A DNA stretch of 5,856 bases, taken from Candidatus Peribacteria bacterium. GTDB taxonomy: Bacteria; Patescibacteriota; Gracilibacteria; Peribacterales; Peribacteraceae. The position numbers and the translations under genes were made by a program. The notes under the pieces were generated by a model. That model was not told the origin of the DNA, did no database searches, and saw nothing but the letters and a program-made list of their open reading frames with translations. Positions 4,688-5,856 of the stretch are shown one piece after another. The stretch is from NCBI GenBank assembly GCA_903854455.1, contig CAINWJ010000078.1, forward strand, positions 1-5,856. Direction: 5' to 3'. Position 1 is the first letter of the stretch. Each line of letters opens with the position of its first letter.

Positions 4688-5856
4688 TCACTGCAGCACC
4701 TTCTTCAGGTACTCACCCGTTGCATTGCCTTTGGCTTCCGCCACCTCTTCGGGTGTGCCCTTCGCAACGATCTTCCCACCGCCATCGCCACCGTCCGGTC
4801 CGATATCGATCACATGGTCCACGGACTTGATGACATCCAGGTTGTGCTCTATCACCAGCACCGTGTTCCCGCGATCCACGAGTCGCTTGAGGACATCCAG
4901 GAGCCGGTTGATGTCGTCGAAGTGCAGTCCGGTCGTCGGTTCGTCCAGAATGTAGAACGTCTTACCTGTGGCGCGTTTGGTCAGCTCCGTCGCCAGCTTG
5001 ATTCTCTGCGCCTCTCCGCCGGAGAGAGTTGTCGCACTCTGTCCCAGGTGGATGTACCCGAGACCTACGTCGCAGAGCACCTGCAGCTTGTTCCTGATGG
5101 ACGGGAAGGCACTGAAGAATTCCAGTGCTTCGGCGATGGTCATGTTGAGCGCATCCGCAATCGTTTTGCCGCGGTAGGTGACTTCCAGCGTCTCACGGTT
5201 GTAGCGCTCGCCTTTGCAGGTTTCGCAGGTGACGTACACGTCGGGGAGGAAGTGCATTTCGATTCTCTTGAGTCCGTCGCCCTCGCAGTCCTCGCAGCGG
5301 CCGCCGCTGACGTTGAAGCTGAAGCGACCGGGCTTGTATCCACGCAGTTTGGCTTCCGGTGTGAGTGCGAAGGCGTCGCGGACCTCGGTGAAGATGCCCG
5401 TGTACGTTGCCGGATTGCTCCGCGGTGTGCGACCGATGGCGGATTGATCGATGACGATGGCCTTGTCGACGTGCTGCAGCCCCCGGATCTCCCGGAAGTC
5501 CTGACCTTTGGAGTGGGCTTTATTCAGCACTCTCTGCAGTTCAGGAGCCAGGATGCCGTGGATCAGACTGGATTTCCCCGAGCCGGAGACACCGGTGATA
5601 CCGATGAAGCATCCCAGCGGGAACTGTGCGTCCACGTTCTGGAGGTTGTGGTGCTTGGCACCGAAGATCTCGATGAACTTCCCGTTCCCCGGACGACGCT
5701 TCTTTGGCACTTCGATCTTCTTCTTGCCACTCAAGTACTGTCCCGTCACGGACTTGGGATTGTCGATGAGTGTTTTGGGCGATCCCTCGGCGATCACCTC
5801 GCCTCCGTGCTTTCCCGCTCCCGGACCTATCTCCAGCAGCCAGTCGGCGGATTCGA
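4688..5856 (-). CDS. uvrA: UvrA, C-terminal part (5' end outside the window)
   Basis: UvrA is the damage-sensing ABC ATPase of nucleotide excision repair; it works as a dimer with UvrB in the cytoplasm. The frame runs to the right edge without a start, and 388 codons are visible, about 40 percent of a usual UvrA of about 940 residues. Counting from the first complete codon, the end of the first ATPase half appears as I-G-P-G-A-G-K-H-G-G-E at about 9-19. The second half then shows Walker A (G-V-S-G-S-G-K-S, 88-95), a C-x2-C-x19-C-x2-C zinc finger (187, 190, 210, 213), the ABC signature L-S-G-G-E-A-Q (277-283), Walker B (I-L-D-E-P, 302-306) and the H-loop His (337). All key residues are intact, and the end (E-Y-L-K-K-V-L) is the normal C-terminus. 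The GTG at 5797 is an internal Val codon, not the start. An unrecognised Tat-signal gene follows 36 bp downstream. Confidence 0.98.
   Translation of the reverse strand, partial: ESADWLLEIGPGAGKHGGEVIAEGSPKTLIDNPKSVTGQYLSGKKKIEVPKKRRPGNGKFIEIFGAKHHNLQNVDAQFPLGCFIGITGVSGSGKSSLIHGILAPELQRVLNKAHSKGQDFREIRGLQHVDKAIVIDQSAIGRTPRSNPATYTGIFTEVRDAFALTPEAKLRGYKPGRFSFNVSGGRCEDCEGDGLKRIEMHFLPDVYVTCETCKGERYNRETLEVTYRGKTIADALNMTIAEALEFFSAFPSIRNKLQVLCDVGLGYIHLGQSATTLSGGEAQRIKLATELTKRATGKTFYILDEPTTGLHFDDINRLLDVLKRLVDRGNTVLVIEHNLDVIKSVDHVIDIGPDGGDGGGKIVAKGTPEEVAEAKGNATGEYLKKVLQ

Noticed and set aside
1514..4690. Reassigned TGA code as in Gracilibacteria/Absconditabacteria
   Set aside because: TGA ends uvrA, the phosphoesterase and the NUDIX gene at normal family lengths, and no in-frame TGA interrupts conserved domains.
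4447..5447. Several plus-strand frames opposite uvrA and the Tat-signal gene
   Set aside because: All are antisense to uvrA or to the Tat-signal gene and show Ser/Pro/Arg-rich shadow composition without motifs.

Overview
This window looks like a bacterial chromosome segment of moderate to fairly high G+C with short intergenic gaps. TGA serves as a stop in several genes (the end of uvrA, the Tat-signal protein, the metallophosphoesterase, the NUDIX gene), so the standard code fits. Small orphan secreted proteins, few clear Shine-Dalgarno sites and a stand-alone S23-type four-helix-bundle gene are compatible with a candidate-phyla (CPR) lineage such as Peregrinibacteria/Peribacteria. That placement is an inference with low confidence; nothing here is diagnostic.

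Layout. Positions 3-122 hold the C-terminal tail of a probable transposase (+). After an AT-rich spacer with promoter-like sequence comes an unrecognised 390-residue gene (228-1400, +), visibly richer in A+T than most of the window. All other genes are on the minus strand. Read in their direction of transcription, from the right edge leftward, they are: the C-terminal part of uvrA (4688 to beyond 5856), a putative Tat-exported orphan (4001-4651), a small secreted orphan (3572-3916), a perfect 10-bp hairpin (3542-3564), a membrane-anchored metallophosphoesterase (2505-3488), an S23/IVP-type four-helix-bundle gene (2056-2412 or longer), and a NUDIX hydrolase (1514-2008). The 390-residue gene and the NUDIX gene converge on a spacer of about 110 bp.

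The most unusual structure is the four-helix-bundle unit. On both sides it is bounded by short arrays of a 9-nt degenerate repeat (type AGGAACCAG/AAGAAACAG) in opposite orientation. These give a 25-bp inverted repeat with one mismatch (2011-2035 against 2441-2465). The unit fits almost exactly between the stop codon of the metallophosphoesterase gene and the start codon of the NUDIX gene, so it looks like a discrete insertion cassette. It resembles the intervening sequences of 23S rRNA that carry this protein family, but here it lies between protein-coding genes.

Functional links are loose: UvrA serves nucleotide excision repair, the NUDIX enzyme probably acts on a nucleoside diphosphate derivative, and the phosphoesterase and two exported proteins act at or outside the membrane. 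I see no clear multi-gene pathway, no rRNA or tRNA gene, no CRISPR array and no reverse transcriptase.
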